Origin: a virus
IMG/VR virus record: IMGVR_UViG_3300028860_000021
Span: 1 to 24,213 of that record
DNA: 24,213 nt
Reading direction: 5' to 3' (one strand)
The translations under genes were made by a program, and so were the position numbers. Below the pieces are notes generated by a model. It worked only from the letters and a program-made list of their open reading frames with translations. It did not search any database and was not told where the DNA came from. Shown here in pieces: positions 16,865 through 24,213 of this stretch; the stretch's first letter is position 1; every line of letters begins with the position of its first letter.

Positions 16865-17344
16865 TTACTCGTCGGGGTCGTGATCAATTACCTTCGCGGG
16901 TAACTGCTTCTCAAAACTCAGCTTGTGGTCTTCGCCGAGATTGATCGTCACGGTGAAGCGCTCGCCGGCGCTCGCGCCGTCGACGTTGGGGACGCCGATG
17001 CCGGCCATGCGACCCAACATTTTTCCGGCCTCGACCTTCGCAGGGAGACCAATGTCGGCGTCGTGCAGGCGATTATTTAGTTCGGGCAACCACTCCTCGA
17101 GCATCGCCGCTGACTTTGCGCGGACGCGTTCGTGGGTGTTTGAGGCCCCATTCCACTCTTCAACCTGGCTCGAAAGCAGCTGAATGAATTTCGGGTTTGC
17201 CTGTAGAGACAGCCATGATTGGGCGTCGATCGAGTACTGTTTAAGTATAGTTTCGAGAGGGTGAATATCCATCGCAATTTCGCGAGCCAGCTTTACCATG
17301 CTGTTGTTGCTCAAGCTCGGCGATGTAATAGTTGTGGTGGCCAT
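16865..17344 (-). CDS. Probable terminase small subunit
   Basis: A 159-residue protein, MATTTITSPSLSNNSMVKLAREIAMDIHPLETILKQYSIDAQSWLSLQANPKFIQLLSSQVEEW, mostly helical, with the pattern of small-terminase helical DNA-binding and oligomerisation regions (LxxxYxIDAxxWxxLxxNPxFxxLLxxxVEEW). It ends in DHDPDE. Assignment rests on position (upstream of HNH and terL) and shape rather than a strict motif. No strong ribosome site; TATAATG overlaps the start, so a leaderless start or a later ATG (residue 16) is possible. Divergent from the portal gene. Confidence 0.65.
   Translation of the reverse strand: MATTTITSPSLSNNSMVKLAREIAMDIHPLETILKQYSIDAQSWLSLQANPKFIQLLSSQVEEWNGASNTHERVRAKSAAMLEEWLPELNNRLHDADIGLPAKVEAGKMLGRMAGIGVPNVDGASAGERFTVTINLGEDHKLSFEKQLPAKVIDHDPDE
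16887..16904 (-). promoter_or_regulatory. Palindromic element inside the small-terminase gene
   Basis: GTTACCCGCGAAGGTAAT on the minus strand, near the end of the gene and about 25 nt upstream of the HNH start; similar to the leftward start elements. Confidence 0.4.
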
Positions 17345-17405
17345 TATACTTTCATGATACCATATATAGTTTGTCGACCATCCGGCTATACTCTATAGAC
17401 GGCGT
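17345..17405. promoter_or_regulatory. Divergent terminase/portal intergenic region
   Basis: A 61-nt AT-rich gap. TATAAT-like sequences face each direction (plus TATACT about 17393-17398; minus TATAAT overlapping the terS start). Both would place transcription starts near the start codons; no clear -35 or Shine-Dalgarno is seen. Possibly phage-specific promoters. Confidence 0.35.
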
Positions 17406-19472
17406 ATGGCCAACGATTTTCAGGGACGCGGTCTTCTTCGAGTGGTCCCGCCGGGGCAGCTCAATGCCGCGATCAAAGCGCAGGACGAAGCGAAGGCGGC
17501 TGCTGAGCAGAGCGCCACTGATCCCGTCGCGCTGAGTAATCTCGCCGGGCATATCCGAACGCAGTTCGACATCATGAAGCAGCACCGCAACAACGCGGTC
17601 GCTGGCTGGTCCGAGCGACTGCTCGCTGCGCTGCGGACGTTCAACGGCAACTACGACGCGACGAAGCTCGCCGACATCAAGAAGTTTGGCGGCTCAGAAG
17701 TTTTCGCGCGTGTTATCGCCATGAAATGCCGCGGCGCCACGAGCCTGCTCAGGGACGTCTATCTCTCTCCCGACCGCCCGTGGGGGCTTGACCCTTCGGA
17801 GGATCCGGCCATCCCGCCGGAGATCATCGCCGCGATCCAGGAGCTGGTCGGCGTCGAGTGCCAGACCAATGCGAAGGCCGGCAAGCCGCCGGACGTGAAC
17901 GCCATTCGCGACCGCACGCTCGATCTGATGAGCGCCGCGCTGAGCGCCGCCAAGAAGCGCGCCGGCGCCCAGGCAAAAATCTCCGAGGACAAGATCGACG
18001 AGCTGCTGACTGAGGGCAACTTCTACAAGGCTCTCGCCGAGTTCCTGGTCGACCTCCCACTGTTCCCCTTCGCCTGCATCAAGGGCCCCGTCGTGCGGAT
18101 CGTGCCCACGGTCGACTGGCGCGGAGGCAGAGCCAACGTCCAGCAGAAGCCACGGCTCTTCTGGATGCGCGTATCGCCATTCGACGTCTGGTGGACACCG
18201 GGCGTCGGCGACATCGAGGACGCCACTGTCATCGAGCGCACGCGGCTGACCCGCGCTGACCTGAACGATCTCCTGGATCTGCCGGGCTACAACACCGAGA
18301 ACATCCGCCACGTCCTCGAGGACTACGGTAAGGGCGGCCTCAACGACGACTGGGACATGACGGACGCCGAGCGCGCGACCAACGAGAGTCGCGAGAACCC
18401 GCTGATGAACCAGTCGGGGCTGATCTCCTGCCTCGAGCTGCACGGCAACATCCAGGGCCAGATGCTCCTCGACTACGGAATGACCGCGAAGCAGATCCCC
18501 GATCCGCTGCGCGACTACTTCGTCCAGGCCTGGCTGATCGGCCGCTACATCATCAAGGTGCAGCTGGCGCCGAGCCCCCGCAAGCGGCACCCGTACTACA
18601 TCACGTCCTTCGAGAAGGTTCCCGGCACGCCGGTGGGCAACGGCCTTCCTGACATCCTCAGCGACATAGGCGAGGTCATGAACGCCACGCTGCGCACGCT
18701 GGTGAACAACCTGTCGATCGCATCTGGACCCCAGGTCGTGGTCAACACCGATCGTCTGGCTCCCGACGAAGACGGCGAAGACATCTACCCGTGGAAGCGG
18801 TGGAGGGTCACGTCCGACCCCATGGCGAACTCCTCGCAGAAGCCAGTGGACTTCTTCCAGCCCGTGTCAAACTCGCAGGAGCTGATTGCGGTCTACCAGA
18901 AGTTCTCGGACATGGCGGACGAGCTCAGCGCCATCCCGAAATATATGAGCGGCAACACCAGCGGCGGGGCAGGGCGCACGGCGTCCGGCCTGGCGATGCT
19001 GATGGGCAACGCCTCGAAGATCTTGCAGACGGTCGCCGCCAACGTCGATCGCGACGTATTTGACCCGCTGCTGGGAAACCTGTTCGACATGATCATGCTC
19101 ACCGACACTTCGGGCATGCTCACCGGAGAGGAGAGCATTCGGGTGATGGGCGTCAACGTCGCGATCCAGCGCGAGACCGAGCGCTCCCGCCAACAGGAAT
19201 TTCTCCAGGCCACCGCGAACCCGATCGACATGGGGATCATGGGCGTCACGGGCCGCGCCAAGGTGTTGCGCACCGTTGCGCAGGGCATCGGCATCCCCGG
19301 CGACGACATCGTGCCGTCGGACGACGAGCTCAAGGCCAAAGAACAACAGCAGGCCCAGGCCGCGCAGCAGCAGATGGCAGACGCCGGCGCGCAGGCGCAG
19401 GGCAACCAGCAGAAATCCACCGTCACCAAGGATATGGGTCCGCGGACCCGCATCGCTGGCGGCGCTGGCTAA
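17406..19472 (+). CDS. Portal protein
   Basis: A 688-residue protein. The position (next to terminase, before scaffold and capsid), length and sequence DMADELSAIPKYMSGNTSGGAGRTASGLAMLMGNASKILQ, RDVFDPLLGNLFDMIM and the helical C-terminus rich in Gln/Ala fit podovirus-type portals. The dodecameric portal forms the DNA entry vertex and binds terminase and adaptor proteins. The C-terminal KDMGPRTRIAGGAG tail is flexible. The ATG lacks a strong ribosome site. It is the first gene of the rightward virion operon. Confidence 0.85.
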   Translation: MANDFQGRGLLRVVPPGQLNAAIKAQDEAKAAAEQSATDPVALSNLAGHIRTQFDIMKQHRNNAVAGWSERLLAALRTFNGNYDATKLADIKKFGGSEVFARVIAMKCRGATSLLRDVYLSPDRPWGLDPSEDPAIPPEIIAAIQELVGVECQTNAKAGKPPDVNAIRDRTLDLMSAALSAAKKRAGAQAKISEDKIDELLTEGNFYKALAEFLVDLPLFPFACIKGPVVRIVPTVDWRGGRANVQQKPRLFWMRVSPFDVWWTPGVGDIEDATVIERTRLTRADLNDLLDLPGYNTENIRHVLEDYGKGGLNDDWDMTDAERATNESRENPLMNQSGLISCLELHGNIQGQMLLDYGMTAKQIPDPLRDYFVQAWLIGRYIIKVQLAPSPRKRHPYYITSFEKVPGTPVGNGLPDILSDIGEVMNATLRTLVNNLSIASGPQVVVNTDRLAPDEDGEDIYPWKRWRVTSDPMANSSQKPVDFFQPVSNSQELIAVYQKFSDMADELSAIPKYMSGNTSGGAGRTASGLAMLMGNASKILQTVAANVDRDVFDPLLGNLFDMIMLTDTSGMLTGEESIRVMGVNVAIQRETERSRQQEFLQATANPIDMGIMGVTGRAKVLRTVAQGIGIPGDDIVPSDDELKAKEQQQAQAAQQQMADAGAQAQGNQQKSTVTKDMGPRTRIAGGAG

Positions 19473-19493
19473 CGCCAACAACAGGAGAGACCT

Positions 19494-19709
19494 ATGGCGA
19501 AGACTAAGGAGATGAAGAGCAGCAGCCCGTCGTTCGCCAAAGGCGGATCGACCAAAATGTTCGGCAAGCAGCACGCTGGCACCCAGAAGCCGGGTATCAC
19601 GTCCACGAAGTCCGGCGCCGGCGGCAAGTTTGCCAAGGGCGGCACCACCAAGATGTACGGGTTTGCGAAGACCCGCACCGCGAAGCCTGGCGCAACCGCG
19701 GCCCGCTAA
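19494..19709 (+). CDS. Small basic repeat protein (head-associated candidate)
   Basis: A 71-residue, Lys/Gly/Thr-rich protein built from two copies of FAKGGxTKMxG (residues 14-24 and 46-56) followed by Gly/Pro/Thr linkers. Proteins with FAKGGSTKMFG repeats occur between portal and capsid genes in other phages and are probably virion components, though the role is not defined. Good ribosome site AGGAGA. Confidence 0.7.
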   Translation: MAKTKEMKSSSPSFAKGGSTKMFGKQHAGTQKPGITSTKSGAGGKFAKGGTTKMYGFAKTRTAKPGATAAR

Positions 19710-19737
19710 CCCAACATCCTGATCGGAGACTACGACT

Positions 19738-20193
19738 ATGACTATCGGAGCAACTGTCCGGACGCGCGTCGACCACGAAGACGCGGAGAAGGCGATCGTC
19801 GAAATCCTCAAATGGAGCGAGCTGGGGACTGTTATCTCGTTTGCCCCCGGCGTCGGCGGATCGAATACGTGCATCTACACCATCCAAGTGGTTGACGCTC
19901 AGGGCAACAACGTGGCCGCGGTGTTCAACCTCGCGGCGTACTTCTCGTCCAGTGCCGTGGGCGCCAACCTCACCGCCGCAGCGTTCAGTGGCGATCTCGT
20001 CGCCGGCGCGAGCGGAGCGATCCTCACCGAGTTCGTGGCGAAGAAATACTTCGACCTCATCACGGACGCGACCGGAAAGTTCATCGGCACCCTGACCGAT
20101 ACCGCCAAGACCCAGGGGCAGTATCTTGTGGTCCCGCGTCCGCGCGGCGACATGCAAGTCTCCGGCCCAACCGTCACGGCCTCATACGGCTAA
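19738..20193 (+). CDS. Structural protein
   Basis: A 151-residue protein, beta-rich: FAPGVGGSNTCIYTIQVVDAQGNNVAAVFNLAAYFSSSAVGANLTAAAFSGDLVAG, ending VTASYG. Strand-rich and small, it probably adopts a decoration, head-fiber or structural fold; no precise family. GGAGA lies upstream. The TAA overlaps the next ATG (TAATG). Confidence 0.65.
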   Translation: MTIGATVRTRVDHEDAEKAIVEILKWSELGTVISFAPGVGGSNTCIYTIQVVDAQGNNVAAVFNLAAYFSSSAVGANLTAAAFSGDLVAGASGAILTEFVAKKYFDLITDATGKFIGTLTDTAKTQGQYLVVPRPRGDMQVSGPTVTASYG

Positions 20194-20399
20194 TGGCGCG
20201 GATCCCCGGTGTCACGCACCACGTTGGTAAGGGAGCAACTGAAGAGTTGCTCCCTCACCGAGCCGCGCTCTCCACGCTCGCCGCCGGCCAGCACACGCTG
20301 AGCCAGTACGCGAAGCTGACGCCGTCGGGTGCCGGCGGCCTCGGAGCCAAGAGCATCCTCGGCATGAGCCCGCCCGACACCAGCGGGGACGTGTCTTGA
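20193..20399 (+). CDS. Hypothetical 68-residue protein
   Basis: MARIPGVTHHVGKGATEELLPHRAALSTLAAGQHTLSQYAKLTPSGAGGLGAKSILGMSPPDTSGDVS; no family recognised. It carries a perfect 10-bp hairpin in its codons at 20231-20254. Coupled upstream by TAATG and downstream by a TTGA overlap. Confidence 0.6.
   Translation: MARIPGVTHHVGKGATEELLPHRAALSTLAAGQHTLSQYAKLTPSGAGGLGAKSILGMSPPDTSGDVS
20231..20254 (+). repeat. Perfect 10-bp hairpin inside CDS
   Basis: Arms of 10 bp (GGGAGCAACT and complement) around a GAAG loop, inside 20193-20399. No U-run follows. Confidence 0.65.
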
Positions 20400-20656
20400 G
20401 CGATCGAGATCTCGTCATTGCGGCAGCTCGTCTCGCCAGCCGCGCCCCGCCCGAGTTCGCAGATTTCATATCGGCCCTCACTTCCTACACCGACGGCAAG
20501 CGCGACGAATGCGTGTCCGCGGATGCTCTTTCCCTCCCGGCCGCGCAAGGCCGCGCCCAGGCTTGCGTCGCACTCCGTAAGATCCTCGCTGAGTGCAGAA
20601 CCACCGCTGAAAAAATCGAAAAAAACCTCAACCAGAAGCCCCGCCTGCCGCTCTAG
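20396..20656 (+). CDS. Hypothetical helical 86-residue protein, TTG start
   Basis: (M)SDRDLVIAAARLASRAPPEFADFISALTSYTDGKRDECVSADALSLPAAQGRAQACVALRKILAECRTTAEKIEKNLN. Helical throughout. The TTG overlaps the upstream TGA, and GGGGAC is a weak ribosome site. Position before scaffold and capsid suggests a head or assembly role. Confidence 0.6.
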   Translation: MSDRDLVIAAARLASRAPPEFADFISALTSYTDGKRDECVSADALSLPAAQGRAQACVALRKILAECRTTAEKIEKNLNQKPRLPL

Positions 20657-20686
20657 CCGCATGTGGCGCGATACGGAGACTTGACT

Positions 20687-21646
20687 ATGGCCACCCCGCC
20701 CCCGATCGACCCGAACGTAAAGGTCCCCGAAGCGATCCGCCGCCAGGCCGAAGCCGCCCAGGAAGCCTTCAACGCCGCCAACAACATTCCGCCGGCTGAG
20801 CCAACCGCTACCGCCGCGCCCCTGGCGCCCGCGGATGTTACCCCGGCGGGTAACGCCGAAGTCAGCTGGGAGCACAAGTACAACTCGATGAAGGGGAGGT
20901 TCGACGCCTCTCAGAACAACATTCGCTCGATGAGCGACCAGATTGCGACCATGTCCGCGCGCATGGCGCAACTCGAAGCGGCGCCGCCGGCGCAGCTGTC
21001 GCCCGATCTGAACCCTGCAAGTCTGCTGTCGGCTGAAGAAGTCGGCGAGTACGGCGCGGAGTTCCTGACCGTGGTCGGCAAGAAGGCTCTCGAACAGCTG
21101 ACGCCCGAGATGGCCAAGATGAAGCGCGAGCTCGACGGCCTCAAGGCGCAGCTTGGCGGCAATGCCGAAGCGGCGAAAGTGACCGCGCGACATAACATGG
21201 AAGTATCATTGGACGAAAAATGTTCGTCCTGGCGCGAACTAAACTTCATGCCCGAATTTCATTCGTGGCTGAAGTTGCAAGATCCATTTTCGGGTGCTAT
21301 ACGACACGAGTTGCTGACGGCAGCTTACGAGCGGAACGATACCCCTCGGGTGCTCGCCTTCTTCAACGGCTTCCTCGCTCAAGAGGCTGCCCTGGCTCCC
21401 GCAACTACCGGTGCGCCGGCTCCTGCCGATGATGGCAAGATCCCGCTAGACACCTTCGCGGCACCGGGCAGAGCAAAGACAGCAGCGGCCTCTGGCGCCC
21501 CTGTTGAGAAGCCCACCTTCACAACCGCCCAAATTTCTCAGTTCTACGCTGACTCGAGTCGCGGAAAATTCCGGGGCAAGGAGGCGGAGTACAATCGCAT
21601 CGAGGCTCAGATCTTCGAGGCGCAGAGGGAAGGGCGGGTCAGGTAA
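20687..21646 (+). CDS. Scaffold-like protein
   Basis: A 319-residue protein directly upstream of the major capsid gene. The N-terminus is Pro/Ala-rich and disordered; a long coiled coil follows (SMSDQIATMSARMAQLEAAPPAQL, EMAKMKRELDGLKAQLGG), then a mixed segment and a basic C-terminal FYADSSRGKFRGKEAEYNRIEAQIFEAQREGRVR. This architecture and position are those of phage scaffolding proteins, whose basic C-terminal helices bind capsid protein. Start at 20687 has GGAGA 7 nt upstream. Codons around 21190-21320 are less GC-rich. A perfect GTTACC-N6-GGTAAC lies in the coding region at 20837-20854. Confidence 0.75.
   Translation: MATPPPIDPNVKVPEAIRRQAEAAQEAFNAANNIPPAEPTATAAPLAPADVTPAGNAEVSWEHKYNSMKGRFDASQNNIRSMSDQIATMSARMAQLEAAPPAQLSPDLNPASLLSAEEVGEYGAEFLTVVGKKALEQLTPEMAKMKRELDGLKAQLGGNAEAAKVTARHNMEVSLDEKCSSWRELNFMPEFHSWLKLQDPFSGAIRHELLTAAYERNDTPRVLAFFNGFLAQEAALAPATTGAPAPADDGKIPLDTFAAPGRAKTAAASGAPVEKPTFTTAQISQFYADSSRGKFRGKEAEYNRIEAQIFEAQREGRVR
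20837..20854. promoter_or_regulatory. Perfect palindromic element inside the scaffold gene
   Basis: GTTACCCCGGCGGGTAAC: 6-bp perfect arms, within the Ala/Pro-rich linker; no adjacent gene start. Confidence 0.4.
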
Positions 21647-21671
21647 CCCTTCTCTCAGGAGCTGAAACCCA

Positions 21672-22655
21672 GTGACCTTTCCAGTAGCATCCGGCGGTAC
21701 CCTCTATCCCGTAGGCGGTACCGCGAACACCCTCGCCTCGACCGGCTTCATTCCGACCATTTGGTCCGGCAAGCTGATCGAGAAGTTCTACGCCAGCACC
21801 GTGCTGGCCGCGATCTCGAACACCGACTATCAGGGCGAGATCAAGAACCAGGGCGATACGGTCAACATCCGCACCAAGCCGACGATCACGATCTCGAGCT
21901 ACTCCGCCGACCAGGCGCTGGCGCTTCAGCGTCCGTCCGGCAACATGATCTCTCTGCTGATCAACCAGGGTGAGTACTTCAACACCATCCTGGACGACGT
22001 CATGGAGGTGCAGACCGACCTCAACCTGCTGAATATGTGGTCGGACGATGCCGGCGAGCAGATGAAGATCGTCATCGACACCAATGTGCTGGCGGGCATC
22101 CTCAACGGCGCCGCCGCAGTTACCAACCGTGGCGGCGCCGCCGGCGCGATCTCGGGCAACATCAACCTCGGCGTCTCGGGCTCGACCCCGCTCGCCATCG
22201 TCAACCGCTCCCCCGCGGTCGGCAAGGTCGAAGTTGTCGATGCCATCCTGCGTCTGGGTCAGACCCTGGACGAGCGCAACATCCCGGAAAACGGCCGATG
22301 GGTTGTTCTTCCGGCGTGGGCCGCGACGCTCATCAAGAGCTCCGAACTCCGCGAGGCCTACCTCACGGGCGACGGGCAGTCGATGCTGCGCAACGGCCGG
22401 ATCGGCATGGTCGATCGGTTCACGCTCTACACGTCCAACCTGCTGCCGAACGGCATCGCGGGCGGCCTGGCTGCGGGCGAGTTCGCCATGTACGCCGGCC
22501 ACGCTCACGGTCTGACGTTCGCATCGCAGATGACGAAGATGGAGACGCTCCGGTCCGAGATGACCTTCGGCACCATCATGCGCGGCCTTCAGGTCTTCGG
22601 CTACAAGGTCGTCGACGGTACCGCGCTGGCCCAGGCGATCATCATCCCCGGCTAA
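21672..22655 (+). CDS. Major capsid protein
   Basis: A 327-residue protein: TFPVASGGTLYPVGGTANTLASTGFIPTIWSGKLIEKFYASTVLAAISNTDYQGEIKNQGDTVNIRTKPTITI, LINQGEYFNTILDDVMEVQTDLNLLN, NGRWVVLPAWAATLIKSSELREAYLTGDGQSMLRNGRIGMVDRFTLYTSN, GTIMRGLQVFGYKVVDG. The pattern (xFIPTIWSxxLxxxF, GDTVNIRxxPxxTIxxY, RWVVLPPxxxxLLxxS, GxVxGFxIYxSNN, GxxVYGYKVVxPxAL) is that of P22-like/HK97-fold coat proteins. GTG start with GGAG 10 nt upstream. Expected to be the most abundant virion protein. A strong hairpin follows at 22663-22687. Confidence 0.85.
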   Translation: MTFPVASGGTLYPVGGTANTLASTGFIPTIWSGKLIEKFYASTVLAAISNTDYQGEIKNQGDTVNIRTKPTITISSYSADQALALQRPSGNMISLLINQGEYFNTILDDVMEVQTDLNLLNMWSDDAGEQMKIVIDTNVLAGILNGAAAVTNRGGAAGAISGNINLGVSGSTPLAIVNRSPAVGKVEVVDAILRLGQTLDERNIPENGRWVVLPAWAATLIKSSELREAYLTGDGQSMLRNGRIGMVDRFTLYTSNLLPNGIAGGLAAGEFAMYAGHAHGLTFASQMTKMETLRSEMTFGTIMRGLQVFGYKVVDGTALAQAIIIPG

Positions 22656-22662
22656 CTGATCC

Positions 22663-22687
22663 GGGTGGCGGGATAATCCCGCCACCC
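22663..22687 (+). terminator. Perfect hairpin after capsid gene
   Basis: 11-bp perfect stem (GGGTGGCGGGA and complement) with TAA loop, 8 nt after the capsid stop. The tail is ACCTCTTTC, not a clean U-run, so partial termination or mRNA 3'-end stabilisation is likely. It would keep capsid mRNA abundant. Confidence 0.6.
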
Positions 22688-22710
22688 ACCTCTTTCGAGG
22701 CGGGAGCCCC

Positions 22711-23055
22711 ATGCTCGACAACGTCAGCCAGTACATCGTCGAGTCGCGGACGCTCTTGCAAGACGTCATCGCGCCCTATCGCTACGCCGACACGGAACTA
22801 CTCTCCACGCTCAACATGGCGATGCAGAGTGCGTACCGCCTGCGCGCGGATCTGTTCCTCGGCCTGGCGTCGTCCGCGATCCCATACTTCCTGAACAACG
22901 ACACCACCGCGGTGCCCATCGACGCGATGTACCGGCTGCCGATCGTCCACTTCATGGTGGGCCACGCACAGCTGCGCGACGAGGAAGACACCCAGGACAG
23001 CCGCGCGATCGCGCTCATGGCCGACTTCAAGGCCTCACTTATCTCGACGGGATAA
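22711..23055 (+). CDS. Head-tail adaptor candidate (DUF6682-like)
   Basis: A 114-residue protein: MLDNVSQYIVESRTLLQDVIAPYRYADTELLSTLNMAMQSAYRLRADLFLGL, then MYRLPIVHFMVGHAQLRDEEDTQDSRAIALMADFKASLIS. The pattern (RxLLQDxxxPYRYxDxELLxxLNxAxxxAxRLRPDLF) resembles adaptor/connector proteins following capsid genes in podophages. Ribosome site GCGGGAG 5 nt upstream. Role as connector between portal and tail inferred from position. Confidence 0.65.
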   Translation: MLDNVSQYIVESRTLLQDVIAPYRYADTELLSTLNMAMQSAYRLRADLFLGLASSAIPYFLNNDTTAVPIDAMYRLPIVHFMVGHAQLRDEEDTQDSRAIALMADFKASLISTG

Positions 23056-23058
23056 CCG

Positions 23059-23706
23059 GTGGCGAGCCTCGACCTCACACGCCTCATGACCAACTGCCGC
23101 GTGCACCTTCCGGGTGCGCTCGATACGGCCTTGCAGCTCGAGCTGTTCAACGTGCTGGATGACTTTTTCCAGAGCACCAACATCTGGCAGGAAGACATTA
23201 CTTTCCAGGTAACCGCTGGTGACACGGCCTACCTCGGCGCCCCCGCCGCGGACACCGCGGTCATCTACTACATCGAACAGTCGAGCGTCTCCAACATCAC
23301 GCGCCTGATTGGCATCGTCGACGACAACAACATCCCCGTGACCGGGGCGATGGCGACGCCGGGCGAGATCATCCTCCAGCTATCTCCCGGCAACACCGCG
23401 ATCTACACGGCGACGGTGTCGCTGACGGTGGACGATCCGGTCGCAGCCTCGGGCACCAACGCCGGCTTCCCGGAGTTTCCGGCCTGGGTGCTGGACAAAT
23501 ACGCCCTTGGAATTTTGGCCGGCGTCGTATCACGCATGATGGTGCAGCCGGCGAAGCCGTACTCGAACCCTGCCTTGGCGAAGATGCACCATCAAAAGTA
23601 CGCCCAGTTCCTTCAGCGCGCGAAGTACGAGGCGCTCCACCAGAACGTAAACAACGGCCAGAACTGGCAATTCCCGCAGGCATTCGCCACCACGCGCCGC
23701 CAATAA
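23059..23706 (+). CDS. Head-tail connector/tail tubular-like protein
   Basis: A 215-residue protein, GTG start: MASLDLTRLMTNCRVHLPGALDTALQLELFNVLDDFFQSTNIWQEDITFQV, then strands and WVLDKYALGILAGVVSRMMVQPAKPYSNPALAKMHHQKYAQFLQRAKYEALHQNVNNGQNWQFPQAF. The C-terminal helical hairpin with KYALGxLxRMxxQPxKPYSNxxLAxxHxxxxxxxLxxAK resembles phage adaptor or gatekeeper proteins. A ribosome site is not obvious; it follows the previous stop by 3 nt. Confidence 0.65.
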   Translation: MASLDLTRLMTNCRVHLPGALDTALQLELFNVLDDFFQSTNIWQEDITFQVTAGDTAYLGAPAADTAVIYYIEQSSVSNITRLIGIVDDNNIPVTGAMATPGEIILQLSPGNTAIYTATVSLTVDDPVAASGTNAGFPEFPAWVLDKYALGILAGVVSRMMVQPAKPYSNPALAKMHHQKYAQFLQRAKYEALHQNVNNGQNWQFPQAFATTRRQ

Positions 23707-23721
23707 CAGGAGCCCCTACAA

Positions 23722-24141
23722 ATGGCTGCATTTAATAAGTTCCAGTGCTTCACCGGGGACGTCGCCAACGGCCAGCACCTCATGAACACTGGTACGGCGC
23801 AGGTCTATAAGGTCTATCTGACCAACACCCTGCCGCTGGCATCGAACACCACCTACAACACGCCCGCGGATCTGGCGACCGCAAACGGCTACACCGCCGG
23901 CGGGACAACCATCGGCACGATCACGGGGGCCGACTCGGCGGGCACATTCTCATTTGCGGGAGGCACCAACCCGGCCTGGACGGCCTCGGGCGGCAGCATT
24001 GGACCGTTCGAGTACGCGCTGCTCTACAACAGCACGTCGGGGCGCTTGATCGGCTGGTGGGACTACGGCGGACCGATCACGCTGACCAACGGCAACACGT
24101 TCACCATTTCGCTTCCCGCGCCAATCCTGACGATCACGTAA
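23722..24141 (+). CDS. Phage structural (tail-type) protein
   Basis: A 139-residue protein: MAAFNKFQCFTGDVANGQHLMNTGTAQVYKVYLTNTLPLASNTTYNTPADLATANGYTAGG, then SGRLIGWWDYGGPITLTNGNTFTISLPAPILTIT. Strand-rich, Asn/Thr/Gly-rich with LIGWWDYG and TITNGNTFTI, typical of a small phage tail or capsid-surface protein (the F-x-x-W-DYGxxxxLxNGxxFxI pattern is common to them). AGGAG is 9 nt upstream. Confidence 0.65.
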   Translation: MAAFNKFQCFTGDVANGQHLMNTGTAQVYKVYLTNTLPLASNTTYNTPADLATANGYTAGGTTIGTITGADSAGTFSFAGGTNPAWTASGGSIGPFEYALLYNSTSGRLIGWWDYGGPITLTNGNTFTISLPAPILTIT

Positions 24142-24151
24142 GGGGCGCCCT

Positions 24152-24213
24152 ATGGCCGTCGTCGATCTCTGCCGCTTCAATCCGACACTCGGCGGAACGA
24201 CCTCTTGGGTCTA
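24152..24213 (+). CDS. Partial structural gene at the window edge
   Basis: Begins MAVVDLCRFNPTLGGTTSWV and runs off the window. Too short to identify; the downstream position in the virion operon suggests a tail or structural protein. Confidence 0.5.
   Translation, partial: MAVVDLCRFNPTLGGTTSWV

Noticed and set aside
18867-19874. Long minus-strand frame opposite the portal
   Set aside because: Shadow frame crossing several real gene boundaries.

Overview
The window is part of a tailed double-stranded DNA phage genome (Caudoviricetes), free or integrated. It is GC-rich, almost fully coding, with short overlapping genes and a recognisable packaging and head module: terminase, portal, scaffold-like protein, major capsid protein and adaptors. 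No integrase, polymerase, tRNA or CRISPR array was found. The portal and adaptor genes suggest podovirus-type morphology. GC content and protein style fit a proteobacterial, perhaps alphaproteobacterial, host, but this is only an inference.

Layout. (1) Bases 1-9890 are a leftward (minus-strand) block of about 29 mostly tiny genes. Recognisable members are a MoxR-type AAA+ ATPase (2269-3336), a VWA/HExxH metallopeptidase-like partner (2-1279), a 40-residue zinc-ribbon protein (1276-1398), and a dATP/dGTP diphosphohydrolase-domain protein (3817-4326). The rest are short unknown, winged-helix-like or membrane proteins. (2) Bases 9891-11381 are a lower-coding control region. It has direct repeats, an 88-nt perfect-arm hairpin, an extended -10 promoter and one gene on each strand; it may be an origin or a divergent control region. 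(3) Bases 11382-15084 are a rightward accessory operon of small overlapping genes. It contains a DUF2829/Tad2-type anti-Thoeris homologue, an AlpA/excisionase-type DNA-binding protein, a DUF7768-like protein and a GNAT acetyltransferase. (4) Bases 15081-17344 are an inverted packaging cassette on the minus strand: terminase large subunit, endonuclease VII-like HNH protein, and small-terminase candidate. (5) Bases 17406-24213 are the rightward virion module: portal, small basic repeat protein, structural proteins, scaffold-like protein, major capsid protein, adaptors and tail-type proteins. It runs off the window.

The most unusual signal is a repeated palindromic element, roughly GTTACC-N(4-6)-GGTAAC with variants. 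It overlaps the Shine-Dalgarno sequence immediately upstream of about 15 leftward genes and is kept even where it also encodes the end of the preceding gene. Two near-identical copies sit inside a 33-bp block (30/33 identical) upstream of two leftward transcription units at 4367-4399 and 8846-8878. It resembles in concept the start-associated sequences of cluster K mycobacteriophages and could form one shared operator or RNA-level translational switch for the whole early region. Other notable features are a multi-branched palindromic element between 7314 and 7444, a 23-bp inverted repeat at 10698-10785, and perfect hairpins at 20231-20254 and 22663-22687.
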